64,000 nt of DNA from Datnioides undecimradiatus (Eukaryota; Chordata; Actinopteri; Lobotiformes; Datnioididae), in contig WARS01000009.1 of the NCBI GenBank assembly GCA_008933995.1, positions 2,016,001 through 2,080,000 of the forward strand, given 5' to 3'. The position numbers and the translations under genes were made by a program. The notes beneath the pieces are model-generated. The model made no database searches. It was not told the DNA's origin and worked only from the letters and a program-made list of their open reading frames with translations. The first letter of the stretch is position 1, and every line of letters starts with the position of its first letter. This document shows positions 1 through 12,289 of this stretch, in pieces.

Positions 1-261
1 CTTCAGGAGGCAGAGGCTGAGCCGACGGAGTGGAGGAGAGGAGCGGAGCGAGTTTTGTCTAATTGATACATTTCGGAGTGCAGCCCTGAATCCCAACGCC
101 AGTGTCTTGTTTTTTTCAAGCCCAGCGAACAAGAGCGAGTCTGTTTTATCCATAACAATATACGCGTGTAAATCAATACTCTCCCCTTCTCCCTCTCTAT
201 CTCTCCTCCGCGCAACTATTGTGTTTTTACTGCCTTTGCCGAAGTGAATGCTATTTACACT

Positions 262-291
262 AAAGAAGAAGAAGAAGAAGGGGGGGGGGGG
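262..291. repeat. (AAG)n followed by G12
   Basis: An AAG trinucleotide run of about six units passes directly into twelve consecutive G residues. Confidence 0.95.
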
Positions 292-345
292 AAGACACGC
301 TCTTAAAAAACCCAGGCGACGTTTTAATTGCTTCGCCTCTCCACC

Positions 346-435
346 ATGGCTGGAAAATCCGAGGCTGTGAAATGTGAATTCCTGAGCCTGTGGCCGCTGG
401 GAGCTGTGGAGACAGAGGAGAAAGCCCATGCTTGA
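346..435 (+). other. short ORF with a perfect Kozak context
   Basis: A 29-codon frame opens at an ATG in the context CCACCATGG, the ideal vertebrate initiation context, and closes at TGA 433-435. The predicted peptide (begins MAGKSEAVKC, ends EKAHA) matches nothing I know. The CCATGG core is palindromic, so the minus strand also has an ATG here with only seven codons. On the minus strand a pyrimidine run ending in CAG at 404-405 resembles a splice acceptor. This could be an upstream ORF in a 5' UTR or pure chance. Confidence 0.2.
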
Positions 436-2192
436 CTGCCCTCTTTAGGGAGGCCTGGTAACTGTCCGGGGCAGGGACGCTTGGAGATGGCGCACAGCAC
501 AGAGCCTCTCCTTTTTACGCACGGACGTAAAGCGCACACAAACGCGCTCGGAGGTTTAATTAAAGCGGAAAAAGCTCAAACTGGATAGAGAGGCGGTGTA
601 GCCGCAACAAAACGCGCGCGACGCAAAATCAAATGCGGTAAAAAAGTATTTTATCCGCTCTTTAATCTTGATCTGAAAACCTGATTTTTCTTAAAATCAT
701 TTTTTTTAAAGTGAAAAAACCCCAAATGTTCTCACAGAGCCTGTTTTTAAAAAAGTGCCAAATCGAGACACAACTTCAAATCAAGAACACACATTTAAAT
801 CAATTCAATACTGTCACATTTTAAACGGCTTCTACTGATAAAAACGACTCAGTTCCTGGTTAAATAATAATAATAATTGATTCCATAGATAAGTTAATAG
901 TTAAGTTAAGTATTTTCTGTTTTATTAGATGGAAAAACGTTCTCCTGATTGTGATTTTGTGTGTTCAGACCTTTTTTATTTTGTCAGTGCTGACCTACAT
1001 TTGATGTAAATGTGATGTTGCATTTTGATCGTTTGTGTCTTCTGCATTTTCATCTATTTATTTATTATTGTTTTTATTTTTTTTTTGCACAAAACTATAT
1101 GAAGTCTGACTTGTGCTGATTTCCAAAGCTGAAAGTCAAACCGTCATTTGAAGTTAATGATGGTGGTAGGCCTACCCACTCCTCTTTGTCTTGCACGTAC
1201 GCACACACTGACCGCGCAGTGAACTGTCAGAGTAATGAATGGGGCAGAAATGTGTTCCAGAGCAGCGGAGGTGCCCGGACAGGCCTGTCTTCCTCCTACA
1301 ACAACGCGCATATTTATGCACCTTTATGGCTGAAACGGGGAACTTGGATAAGTAACCGCGCGCCCCGTGTTCTCTGCGTCACTGCAAGCCGCGACAGATC
1401 TCGGCTGTAATGATATGTTTCAGCTTATTAACTGAAATCAACGGTTTTGTCGCTGGCTGCTGAACTCCGCGGCCTGTTAGTTAAACTGCACCTCTTGATG
1501 TGAGTTTACTGGATTGCCTCAAATGTCTGCAGAGACGTTGACGCTCACGTCGCCTCAGATACTGTTTGTCTTTTGTTGCCGGTTATTCGTGCACATATTT
1601 TTATTTCTCACAACCCCAACGCTGAATGTCTCAGTTCAGATATTATTAGCTTTTTAAAAAGTAAAATCAGAATTAGGGTCGCGGGTTATGGACTTCATCT
1701 CACGACCAAACCTGACTAAAAACAAATCGAAGCGCGAAACATATCTATATTTTTTATTTCTAGAAGTTAGATTTTTTTTTTTTTTGCAATAGAGTGTGCA
1801 GCTTTTGTAGATTAACTGAACCGGACTGTGCTCATCTCAGACTGGATCAGGCTCCAACTCGTGGGGAAAAAGGACGCAAGAAACAGTAAATATCTGAGAC
1901 GCGCGCGCGCATCGAAACAATACTGCAAACGATCAATTACCCATAGTTTCCAAAGTGAAAATCATTGCACGGGAAATGCACATATGGCAGAAATGTCATG
2001 TCAATATCCGAGCTACTTTATGAAATCAATGTGGACACGAACGCAAATTAAACAGGAGCCCCTGAACAACTTTCCAAAACCCCCGAAACTCCACCTTTAA
2101 AAGGTCGCGCGGCAGCTGGTTTCTAAACAAAAGGAAAGAGAAAAACAAAAATCTGTTGGTGGGGAGAAAGAGAGGCGAGGAGGACTGTTGAG

Positions 2193-2480
2193 CGGGGGCC
2201 ATTTTGGATGTCATCTGTCTCCTTGGCGACGGGGCCCCGGCCCTCAAAAGCCCCTTGGGCGCACGGATTGTTTGAGAGGAGCCCGCTATTTTCTGCAGCA
2301 TCATTTATCACTGTCACCACATAATGATTCCCCTCGCAGCTCCTTATTGATGTTTGTAATTGCATTATCTCATAAGGGGGGATGATCAATGGAGCCGAGA
2401 GGAGCATCGAGGGGTCAGGAGATGTCGGATTGCTGTTTGTCCATTTAATGCAACCAGGCTCTCATTATCTGCAGCCTCTC
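2193..2480. promoter_or_regulatory. candidate enhancer / CNE 1
   Basis: A block free of simple repeats, sitting between GA-rich stretches. It contains two inverted homeodomain cores spaced by three bases (TAAT-TGC-ATTA, 2358-2368), a TATTGATG word (2345-2352), ATCATTTATCAC and CATAATGATT. This density of homeobox-type words in complex sequence is typical of vertebrate developmental enhancers. Conservation is inferred, not measured. Confidence 0.45.
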
Positions 2481-3186
2481 CGCGTTCAGGCTAAGTAACG
2501 TTTTGCTCTGGTCTCCTCTGAGGTTTCGCAGAGAGGAGAGGAAGAAGACGATGAGGAAGAGGAGGAGGGGGAACGGCTCGTTTCATTTGTTTAACCCCAA
2601 GCCACTGCAGATAAAAAATTACAAATGCAAAGGAGGGAGAGAGAGAGAGAGGAGAGTGAACGTAACGTGATTAAGTGTTGCGTTATTAGTTCCATTAAGT
2701 CTGAAAAACGAGATTCTGAATTAAAGCGCACAGCTTTAGGCTCTTGGGCATCCGTCTTGTAGTGGTCATATAACTTGTGATGATTAAACATATCTATAAC
2801 AATGTGCCCTCGTGGTTAGAGCGTTCAAATTGACCTCGTGCAAACAAACAAAAAAAAAGTGAGAAATAACAGGAGGGAATATTTCTAAATTTGTGAATCA
2901 GGTATATTTTAGGTCTGCGTCGGGGACAGGAGTTGGAGATTATGAAGTTCTGAGATAAGGAGCATCAGGGCCAGACTGTTTGCTGAGGCTCGTGTTGGGA
3001 GGTGGTGGTGGTGGTCGGGGGGGGGATGAAGTCATGAGATCCAGTTTCAGAGCCCGACTGAGGCCCCCGCGTCAAACAAAACGCGATACTTTCCCTTTCC
3101 AAACGACCATAAGGAAGACCGACGTAATTACTGTGACGTGAGTTACTTCAAATGCCCCCCCCCCACCACCACCACCTTCTCCCACA

Positions 3187-3190
<4 letters not shown>

Positions 3191-3232
<42 letters not shown>
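3191..3232. repeat. (CA)21 microsatellite
   Basis: 42 bp of uninterrupted CA, preceded at about 3154-3180 by a C9 run and CCA repeats. Confidence 0.98.
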
Positions 3233-3233
<1 letters not shown>

Positions 3234-3949
3234 CAAATCCCGTCTCACAAGCATTTCTCTGTCATACTTCATAATAAAAGGGGACACGATGGCGTCTTTC
3301 GGCACGAAGGGATAAATTGAGTTTTGATATTTAGAGGGCGATGTCTTTATTGAAACAAACTGTTTGAATTATTTTATTTGCTCTAACCGGGACAGATTTA
3401 AATGTTTTAGCTTGAAAACGGATCGTTTTTCCCAGAAAGAAGCGGTTCACGGAGGATATAACAAGACAAAGATCCGTTAGAATTAACGGTGACTCGGTGG
3501 TTCTTAAAGATTTACACATTTTTCTCCTGCTTTTGCCAAAAAACCTAATCAAATAGGAAGTTTTCTGGGGGTAGCGTGGATTTAAAGGTTCCTTTGCCAC
3601 TTTGGAATATTTATTGAACTTTTCCACAGCGTTAAACTGCCCTGTAATGCTTTTTAAAAAGTATTTCCTGGCTCGACGTAAACCTTCTTTTTTAGTTTCT
3701 GTGGGGGAGGCGACGGCTGCGGCTGCTGGGTGACGTTCTGCAATGTTGCAGCGAACACGCAGCGCGTCAGAGCGCACAAGGGGGGGCCTGTCAGCAGGTA
3801 CGAGTGTGGGTACGAGGGCCAGGGACTGGAGACATGCGTACTAGTGTGTGCCAGACACAGGCTGTGACAGAGAGCTTGTAAAAGACCTTAGCGACTGGTT
3901 TGTGGAGGATTTACGCACAGCTCATTCGGTGCAGGAATCTCCAGCTCGC

Positions 3950-3950
<1 letters not shown>

Positions 3951-3982
<32 letters not shown>
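3951..3982. repeat. (TTA)n microsatellite
   Basis: About ten and a half uninterrupted TTA units. Confidence 0.98.
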
Positions 3983-4621
3983 GGTTTCTCCTCTCTCAAA
4001 CTTATGACCAGAGACATCCGGTGCTAGGGCTAATATGTTTTTGGCCTCGGTGTTTTCCCTGGTAGCTGCTCCTGCTGCAGAGTGGGAGTCTCCGCTGGCA
4101 GCGCACCTTTCCAGGGGAGAGAAGCAAACCGCGGCTGGTTCATAACCAGAGATGTTTCTGTCAGCACCTCCCTCTCTCTCACCCTCCATCGAAGGTCACC
4201 TTGGCAGCGCCAGGCAGGGCAGGAGAGCCAGAGGAGCAGAGGAGGGGTGGGGTGTCGGCTCCTCAGCTCACCTGGTGAGGCCGGATCCAATAATAGCGAC
4301 CTCCCCCTCCTCTCATACACACTGAGACGCGCTCACGCACCACACCACCCGTTCCCTTCCCACCCCTTACCTGCCGGTGGACCTGATAACAACGACAGCT
4401 TTGGCACAGGAGCAGAATAACCTCGCAGCTCCTCCACACGTTGCTTACCGAGTGTTACATTTCCAACCTTAGCGTAAACACTTACGCACAGCCACAGCTC
4501 CCTTCTTCCCCCTCTCCCCCTCTCCTAACAACCGGATCGCGCAATTCACCGTTTCTCCCACAGCTTTGATGCACCGAAACTTGAAACGGTGACTCAGCTG
4601 TTCGGAGAGGGCGGTTCGAGT

Positions 4622-4650
4622 CCCAGAAGAAGAAGAAGAAGAAGAAGAAG
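4622..4650. repeat. (AGA)n microsatellite
   Basis: About nine AGA/AAG units, uninterrupted. Confidence 0.95.
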
Positions 4651-4780
4651 CGCCCCGGACACAGTAATAACCTTCAGCCTCTCTGCCAGGATATGAGAGT
4701 GGGGTGTCAGTGGACAGCGGGGCTATTGTGTTCGTGTAAAACACCCAAACTAAGCGTTTTATCTGGAAAATATCAAAACA

Positions 4781-4826
4781 AATGTATTATTATTATTATT
4801 AATATTATTATTATTATTGTTATTAT
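4781..4826. repeat. interrupted (TTA)n microsatellite
   Basis: TTA/ATT units with two single-base interruptions (TTAATATT and TTGTTATT). Confidence 0.95.
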
Positions 4827-5029
4827 GTTGCTATAACCGTATTGTTTTAAGCTTTCACATAAATGTTATTTAAATTAGCGTGGACATGTCAGTGTGTGCG
4901 TCTTGACGCGGAGAGCCGCCTTTATCAATTGGCTCGTGCGCGCGCGCCTTGAGTTTTAAATTCTGCTGTCTCGCGGCCGGACCCGAAGTGCAGCCTTCAG
5001 TGTCTGCACAGTCGCGCCTTTGAGCGGGT

Positions 5030-5044
5030 GGGGGGGGGGGGGGG
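5030..5044. repeat. G15 homopolymer
   Basis: Fifteen consecutive G on the plus strand, the longest of six G or C runs of 10 or more in the window. Confidence 0.95.
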
Positions 5045-5655
5045 CTGAGCTGTGGCCTCCCAGAGTAAACAGCGAGGAGGCAAGTCGAGACAGGACAGAA
5101 GGGGCCGAATTCCAGCCACAATACAATACTGATAAAGTACTGGCCCCGAGCCACGTCGTTCATCAGCTTATTTATGTGCTGAGGCTGCTTTAACATTCAT
5201 CATGCTATCGGATCTATAGGCTCTGATCCCAAAATGTGCTGTGGGTGATGGTGACTGCATGTGCTTTTTAAAGATTTGTTGGTTTATATTTATAAAACAG
5301 GTTGGCCTACACAGGGTTGAAGTTACTGCAGCAACTGTATTAAAGTGTTATACAGTGTGATAACTGTATTTCTTTCTATAAATTCATAAGAAAACAAGTG
5401 AAAGTGTTGGATAAGAGTGAGAAATATTTGGTATTTCTGACATTTCCACCTCAGAGCTGACAAAGGCCTCTCATGACATTCATATTTGTTCCAAAACAGG
5501 TTAAAAAATGTGATTTTCATTTAAAAAAATAATCTGAAATCTTCAAATTGGAGTCATTTTTTTTTATTGACGGAACCGCATTTACATCTGGGATTTAGTC
5601 AAACAAAGCAGCGAGGAGAAATAGTTTGTGTAACATCTCCCCTCCACACTCTCTC

Positions 5656-5800
5656 GCCGTAGTAATTGATGGAAAGCGAGGCTGTGAATGCGCTACACCC
5701 CCCTCTCGCATATTCATCAGCCTCACATCAGTGATGGGTAAAGAAAAATGTCAGCTCCACGCGCTCTCACCCTGTCAGCCGCTTTCCACCCTCCGACTGT
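5656..5800. promoter_or_regulatory. candidate enhancer / CNE 2
   Basis: Complex sequence with TAATTGAT (5663-5670), GAGGCTGTGAATGCG, CATATTCATCAGCC and TCAGTGATGGGTAAAG, between a CT-rich stretch and a TG tract. The homeodomain-type word plus high complexity are the only evidence. Confidence 0.3.
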
Positions 5801-5883
5801 GACAATGTGCGTCTTCATCACTGCTGTTGTTTTGTCTCCGTTTCTCTGAAGCCTGCTCAAAATGCAGCCTCAAGCGTGTGCAC

Positions 5884-5907
<24 letters not shown>
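5884..5907. repeat. (GT)12 microsatellite
   Basis: 24 bp of uninterrupted GT. Confidence 0.97.
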
Positions 5908-5917
<10 letters not shown>

Positions 5918-7244
5918 CTGTAACAATGAAAGCAGCTTTGACCTAAAGTCACTCAAACGTAACCTTCAGTGTTTCAGATTTAATTTGTGCGGCCGGACAA
6001 AGTAAAGGGAGGGTGTCTTTGGTAAAAACACATGCGGCGTTCTCTCCGGCAGGCTATTTTCCGTCCGTCCCTTGTGATTCAACTTTCTTTACACTTTTCT
6101 CTAATTAAGTAAAAGTTTGATTACTGCGACAGTCCCAGCAAGTTCAGTCTCCTGCGCTCCAGTTTACAGTCCCAAGTTTTTCCTTCCCGTGGTCGCTTTT
6201 TTCCCTCGGCTAACGTCGAACAACATCGTTTTTTTCTTCTTCTGTTGTTTTCTTTTCTGTGATTCGGTTGCGATCAATCGCCACTCAGCTCCCCTCTCTA
6301 TCGCACCTCAAAACTGGGTTTCGCCTGCTCTGTTGACATGTTGATCTTTGTGGCTCTGTGGAATTTGCCTCTTTGCTGCAGCTCTGCCATTTACTTAAAC
6401 TGTTCAGCATGACACAGATGTTATTTCTGGTATCACATTTGTTGTGTGCTGCTGTGTGTGCATTCTGTTTTTGTCTTTTAAAAAGGAGGCCTGGTCATAA
6501 ATCTTCCCGGTGGTCATTAGTGGTACTACAGAATTAAAACATTAACACGGTTCCTCTTGTAAATCCATTTTTATTCTTGCAGTTTGTGCCCAGAAAAAGA
6601 GATTCGGATCCGGGTACGGGATCTAACATGACATTGTTCCTGTGTTATTCCATTGCACACGTGAATGAGGAAATTCCCAGACTGGGAGATGGCGGCCATG
6701 TTGCATTTCAACTTAGGTCATGAGCTACTTGTCGCTTAATCCAATATTTACAGAATAAACTATGCAAAGTCTGTGTAACCTCCTTATAGCTATGAGTGTG
6801 GTTTATTCAAAACGTCTGGGAGCAAAGATAAAAAGCTGCACATCTGATACACAGTTGGATTTCAGGCTTAAAAGTCATGCAATTTAAAAAAAATAACTAT
6901 AAATACAGCACAAAACTACTGCACACGAGTGATAAGGTACAGACTGAGGCTTACACGGGTCTGATCTCTACCCCTTTTTATGCCTTTCATGCAGAAAGCG
7001 AATAAATGTCACATCTGCAGAGGTGAATGATGAGTGCAGGCACTCACTTAGGGAGCGACTGCACGCTCAAAACTTTTCTCCACGCCAGCTCTTCCCTGAC
7101 GTTTCTCTAAACCCGGGGAACTCATCGCACAATTTACTAAGCAAATCTCAGCCGGGGCAGAGAGAGAGAGAGAGAGGGAGCGGGGAGGCGGGGGCTCTGA
7201 ACGTGCGTGTCCCTGCAGGCCAACACTGTGCAGTGTTATGCTCG
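5908..7244. other. non-coding, nothing recognised
   Basis: T-rich and otherwise plain sequence, with a GA run at 7159-7176 just before the next island. No gene, mobile element or strong motif cluster was seen. Confidence 0.5.
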
Positions 7245-7455
7245 CCGCTGCACAATTTATGGACCATGGACAGTTTATAAGAAGCAATGTAGTCTATCAG
7301 AGAGGCAGGCGAGCTGAGGACGGGGAGGGGGTGGTTGTTTCCATGCAGGAAGCTGTGTTTTGGAATAATATACGCCATGATAAAGATGTTTCCCCTGTGA
7401 CGTAAAACAGCAGGGCGCACCAACGGCCACTTACTATTCCAACCAAATATGAAGG
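7245..7455. promoter_or_regulatory. candidate enhancer / CNE 3
   Basis: Contains CAATTTATGGACCATGGAC, TTTATAAGAAGCAATGTAG and GGAATAATATACGCCATG. These are followed by a CRE-like TGACGTAA (7398-7405). It has the CDX/HOX-type TTTAT words expected of a patterning enhancer. The target gene is unknown. Confidence 0.4.
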
Positions 7456-7663
7456 AGAGTCTTTGAGCTTGCCACGCTTTTTTCTTTTCCTCTTGTGAGC
7501 CGTCTGAGAAATGTTGAGATGTCGAAACTGTGGCCGCTTTTATTCAGCTTCCAATAGTCATTTATGGTGGCGTTCGAGTGCTGTGTGATGTCAGGGATGA
7601 TTACTCAAAAGAGCACGGCGTCGACAGTCCAGTTATCATGCAGCCGGCGCTTTGTGTGCGGAT

Positions 7664-7983
7664 CAGTGGCACGTCCAGACTCTTCAGACTGGGGTGGACC
7701 ACGTGGGACACTCGGTCATACAGGGGTGGCTACATGCATGCACACATGTTGGAGTAGTTATTTACCACATTTCACATTTGCTTGAACGGTTTTACATTAT
7801 ATTGTATTTATTTCTTACACTTTTGGGTTTAAAAGCTACTTCCTGTTACAGCAGTCCTCAAAAAGAAATCCAAAATTTGGCCACGCCTCTCACTGGACCG
7901 GTAGCCAATCATATTGTAGGATAATAGGTAGTTTTCAAAGGTGGGCCAGGGCCACCACAGGACGCCGCCTGGACACACCCCTG
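7664..7983. mobile_element. hAT-type non-autonomous element (MITE-like)
   Basis: The left end begins CAGTGGCACGTCCAG and the right end, read on the minus strand, begins CAGGGGTGTGTCCAG (11 of 15 identical). Just inside both ends are GGGGTGG-type words, and the wording of both ends matches hAT-type repeats I know from fish genomes. The flanks GTGCGGAT (7656-7663) and GCATGGAT (7984-7991) fit a decayed 8-bp target-site duplication, differing at three transition positions. At 320 bp with no transposase frame it is a deleted, transposon-mobilised passenger. The exact family name is not certain. Confidence 0.6.
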
Positions 7984-8689
7984 GCATGGATGCATGTAAC
8001 ACTAATTAAACCACACAAGGGGAAAAAACTACCAGAAGTGCTGTCAACTACTATTAAAAGCCACTGCTGCAACATCTGCAACAAGTTGTCCGACTGCAAC
8101 GTGCACAGTAGAGGTGCTAAAAACAGAGTCCATGAAACTCAACTTGTATTTTTTAAATTCAGGCTTTTTACTTTACAAGTGCAGCAAATCAAGATCAGGA
8201 CACATCATTTTTTTAAATTCTCAGAGCATTTCGATTTGTACAGGACAGTAATTTGTACATTTTTGTTAGAAATCTCTTGAACTGTGCTAATAATAATATT
8301 CTTAGAACAAGTTTACAGTGAGCTTCAAAGGCGAAAGGAGGAAAACAGTTATTACTGTTCATAATATGTCACATATAATTTATAATACCCCCACTGACTT
8401 GTTAGCCGAAACCAAAATAAAAGAGTTCTCTCATTCCAATAAAATCTGGTATGAAACTTTATACATTCCCCCTGAAAAATGATCTGCTTTTATTGTGTCC
8501 TCGCGTGATGTTTATGACTGTCGAGCGACTCCTCAAAGACTGTGACGACTCCAGCAAGGCCTTGATGAGACGTGACTCAACTCAAAATAACAATGTTTAC
8601 TGCGAAAGCGAAGAACGCGGCGGAGGGGAAAAACGTGAAAGGGGCTCAGAAATGATGGAGGGACACGACCGGCCTCCCTCACGAGGCTG

Positions 8690-8945
8690 ACATCTGTCGA
8701 GGCGGTGGTGTCACGGCAACGGCTTGTTATGCAAATGGATGATGCAGCCCCGTGAGACACTGACAGGCCAAAGAGCGAGCGAGCTTGACATCAATGAAGA
8801 CGTCACTCCTCGAGTTGGGCGGCACTTTGCCGCTCGCGCACTCTTTCGTCTATTCGTCATGTGGCGTCTTGAATAAGCCGGCGTTGGTGTCAGGGAAAGA
8901 GAAAAATCGAATATGAGGCCATTTTTCATCAGCTGGGTTTATGTT
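8690..8945. promoter_or_regulatory. candidate enhancer / CNE 4 with octamer and CRE
   Basis: Carries a perfect POU octamer ATGCAAAT (8729-8736), an RFX-half-like GGCAAC (8715-8720) and a CRE-like GACGTCAC (8799-8806). It also has CTTGAATAAGCC and ATCGAATATGAGGCC. The mixture of POU and CREB words in one 250-bp block suggests a neural-type enhancer, but this is inference. Confidence 0.4.
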
Positions 8946-9170
8946 GTTTAACGTAGCTTAGAGGAAAGATTGAAATGGAAAGTGGCTGACCCAAGAGCAG
9001 TGAAACAGAACTCCCAAACATGTGAGAGTTTCAGTGATGTGCCTGCGTCTGTGCAACCTGCCAGTGGTTCATGGGTTGTTTATGTATATGTGGGAAATCC
9101 TTGGCAGCGGGGATATCAAACACATTCATCTGATAAGAGGCTTGAGAGCGAGCTGCAGGCCCCAGGACAC

Positions 9171-9231
9171 ACAAACACACACTCCTAAGCCTCAGCACAC
9201 ATGTGCATGAACACACACACACACGCACGCC
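9171..9231. repeat. interrupted CA-rich tract
   Basis: Several short CA runs broken by CTCCTAAGCC and TGTGCATG. It is degenerate compared with the pure CA tracts elsewhere. Confidence 0.85.
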
Positions 9232-9584
9232 CAGAACCCACCAACACACCCTCAGCAGGTCTGCAGGTTTCACATGAAAAGCTTTTAGCAGCGCAGAAGC
9301 AGCTGAGGACATGGCTATTGTTAAGCTCCGTGATGGATGAAGTCGAGGTATGTTAGCGCTAGCCAGCTAAAACGCAGCTGAATTTATTAGACTCCAGATA
9401 AGCGGGGTCACCACCTCCAAATGGAATCCAAATGAGCCACATACAATTTCAAGGTAAATAAGAAGCACTCGTGTGAGGAGGTAACCCGAGCGGCCGCCTG
9501 AAAGTGTTTGTATGTGTGAGCATGCACGTGAAGCTGGAGATTGGAGTTAGCCCCTTTTATAAAGTTTCAAAACACTAGATCTAT

Positions 9585-9910
9585 TCTTTTTATTGATTGC
9601 TGGCATGAGCATGAAGTACATCGTGGCTCAGGCTTGAAGAGAAAATCATTCGAGACTTGATGAATGCGAAGGGATTTTTAATTTCGACCAGCGATAAACA
9701 CGACACACCTCCTGTTTACAGCATCAGATGCCAATTAAATAAGGGAACAGCGAGTCATTTGTATTGCTTTGTGAACAGGGGATCTGTCTTTGGCAATAGG
9801 GTGGATGCAATGACATGTCGTGCAGTAACTAAATCAGTCAAAACAGGATGATGCTGGGATATGCAGCATCTAATCCATAATTAAAACAATACATAAAGCA
9901 GAGACACACT
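9585..9910. promoter_or_regulatory. candidate enhancer / CNE 5
   Basis: Begins with TATTGATTGC (9591-9600), an ONECUT/CUX-type word. Further in are GATGCCAATTAAATAAGG, GTCATTTGTATTGC and CCATAATTAAAACAATAC. It has no simple repeats and several AT-rich homeobox words. Confidence 0.4.
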
Positions 9911-12289
9911 TCTCCCTGCCTTGCGGGATAAAACTTCTCTGAAAGGTGTTTCCGTGTAATCAAACCGAAAGAAACTTGCGCAAACAGAAGTGATGTTGCA
10001 GGATTCTCATCAGAGCACAACACCCGATCTTTGCAGCGGCACAAACAACAAAAAACAGATCGCCGCGTTGGGAAGGTTCTGTTCCCACACTGCACAAAAA
10101 CAGAAAGCTATCAGCATCATCTTCGCCCACCAAAGAGATCACATGGACCGATGGCACCGGCGTAATCACGTTTATCAAGCCGAAGAACATCCCAGCAAAC
10201 AAGCCTTTGTAAACAAGGCCCACTTAATATACTCTAAACATATCCTGACAGGCGATCACATCTGGTTACATGGTTAGCATCACAGGGTGGTTAATCAAGT
10301 ACAAGTGAGGAGTTCAATTACAAAATGCTACATACCATCATGAGCCAGTAATTATCTTGTAGGTGTGCCGTAGATCACGAAGGCAAGTCATCTGGTGCCG
10401 GCGTGGAGCTGCAGGTGGCTAAATATAGTTTGCATCCGCCAGGATGGAGCCCCGTCTTCTGACAAAAACATGTAGGCATGTAGATCTATGGTAAAAGGCT
10501 TTAAGGAAGCAGAACTGTCCCAATGTTGCACTGCACACCAAACTATGCTTATAGTTACAAACATGAATCATTCAGCCAACATTTAGCCTAGAAGTTAAGT
10601 TAGCATTGACATAAAATTAGCAAACAATGCTAAACCACGATCCGTTATTAACTGGTATAACTGCCCCATTAACTTGACCAACCTTGGTTGGCTTTTTAAA
10701 GGAGGTCAGTGTATTACCAAGAGTAAGTGGCGGTCAACATGCCACCAGCTTGGAGAGGCAGCAGGGCTACTGGTGTGGGAAGCAAAGCAATGTAAAGCTG
10801 TATATCCATCTGTGCTCGCTTCAAATCCGCCAGACTCCTTTGACCAAAACAGTAATTTAAACTCACAGAACACATGCATTGTTTGTCAGATAGCTTGCTT
10901 GTGTTACTGGGTGACTGGTTTTAAAGGCCGGGTTTGGATACACTAACCAGCTGAGGCAGTGGGAAACAAGCAACTCCCGCGTTCTCTGAGGTTAAATTAG
11001 TGTTTGGTCTGGTTGCTTTGGAGAAAGTGCTCACGGATCAGAAAGTAAAAAAGTAAAAGTATAATATAAGCTTAAATCTTTTCAAATACCTTTTGACATT
11101 GTCCCATTCCACAGCAGTACAGTGCTGAACCTCCCACACCAGCACCCCTGCTGTGATCAATAGCACCTGACCGTGTACCTCATAAAACCCTACTTCAAAA
11201 AGCCCAAACTATCCCTTCATGGGCAACACACACTGGCAACATTCGACACTTCAAATAACAAATCCACCTATTGACAGAGTGGTGATGCATATTACATATC
11301 CCGCATTCAGACATGAAGGCCGCGTGTGTGCAGTCGGGGCGGTGAGTCAGGATGTGAAGCAGAGTCGGCGGTAGACAAGGGCTGTGAGTTATGAAAAGAA
11401 AATACTGGAGCCCGCGGTCCCTGCAGGTTTTCCTGCCATGATCAACACTGACTATAATACAGTTAGCTCCATGTAGTTTGCAAGTGTGTGGGTCCTGCTT
11501 TGCCTTTTGCCAGTTAAACGTCCTCGCCGCGGCAGGTACGCGTAAAGAATGCAGGCAGATCAGAGCTAATTGTGTTTGTGAGTGCCTTGGTAAAAAGCTG
11601 GGATCTCGCAGCCTTGTGCAACCTCAAATATTTTTAAGTCCTCCCTTCTATCTACCCGTCTATCGAAGCCTTTTCCCCCACTCTCGTCCTCCTCCGTGAC
11701 CCTGATTGCGCGGGGCAGCAGCCGGCCTTGGCTTCCCCTCCGTTATGGCAGCGAGCCTGTTAACAGCGGCCGTGAGTTGTGGCCTGGCGTTAAACTGTGC
11801 TCCAGCCACAGTCAATGTTTATGTCTACCAATCAAACGCAATGTGTTTATGTTATATGGCATTATGGACAAGGAGGCTCTCTAAAACACACAGCCGCTGG
11901 AGGAGTGCGGTCCAAGGCGAGGGGTTTATGGTCCGTTGAGCATCTGAGAAAAATGAAGCGTCGGTCGGAGACGAAAGCTCGGGCAGGAAAGCCGGTTTGA
12001 TTCTGTGTTTGGGTTTGACAATCCGGACACAGCTTCAAGGTGGAAATACGAAGTGAAGAGGGAAAAATAAAGGAGATTCGAGGGCGTCAAATATTTCCAA
12101 ATCAATCTCGCAGGACAAGCCCCATAAAGCACTTTGTGACAGATTGATTTTGTTAAGAGTGCTTTACAGAGAAAGTCCAGGTGTTGATATCACGTCAACC
12201 CAGAGTCCACGAAGTCCCTCAAGTGTCCACATTAAAATACCTTTTTGTGATTAGCGCACACTGCTAATTCGTTTGTACTTTTACCAATG
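9911..12289. other. non-coding, mostly plain
   Basis: No gene is recognised. The part at 10100-10230 (TAATCACGTTTATCAAGCC, CCTTTGTAAACAAGG) is slightly enhancer-like. The part at 10675-10950 may be a dispersed repeat and is listed separately. The remainder shows no repeat or motif cluster. Confidence 0.45.
10675..10950. repeat. possible dispersed fish repeat fragment
   Basis: The words around 10825-10880 (CGCCAGACTCCTTTGAC, CAGTAATTTAAACTCACAG) resemble a repeat I associate with percomorph genomes. No terminal repeats or target duplication were found, so this is memory-based and tentative. Confidence 0.25.

Larger units (their letters stand above)
1..2192. other. CpG-richer non-coding left edge
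   Basis: No gene is recognisable. The first 600 bp are richer in CpG and in GA/CT than most of the window, which could mean that a promoter or 5' UTR lies near or beyond the left edge, but no splice site, coding exon or core promoter settles this. The stretch also holds an AAG run ending in 12 G (262-291), a T14 run (1772-1785) and a short CGCGCGCG block near 1902. From 650 to 2190 I see only plain, T/A-leaning sequence. Confidence 0.4.
2481..5655. other. non-coding, simple-repeat rich
   Basis: No gene or element is recognised. The interval holds a GA run (about 2635-2654), a GGT/G-rich stretch (3000-3028), a C/CCA run leading into a long CA tract, TTA and AGA trinucleotide runs and a G15 run, all listed separately. 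A minus-strand open frame of 148 codons at 3331-3777 has no recognisable domain. Confidence 0.5.

Noticed and set aside
2800-2840. tRNA-like words (CTCGTGGTTAGAGCGTTC)
   Set aside because: Resembles an A-box region, but no B-box (GGTTCGA-type) or cloverleaf follows, so neither a tRNA nor a tRNA-derived SINE is supported.
3138-3320. Threonine-histidine and valine-cysteine repeat proteins over CA/TG tracts (also at other microsatellites)
   Set aside because: These are translations of dinucleotide microsatellites, not genes.
3331-3777. 148-codon minus-strand frame
   Set aside because: No domain or conserved motif; consistent with chance.
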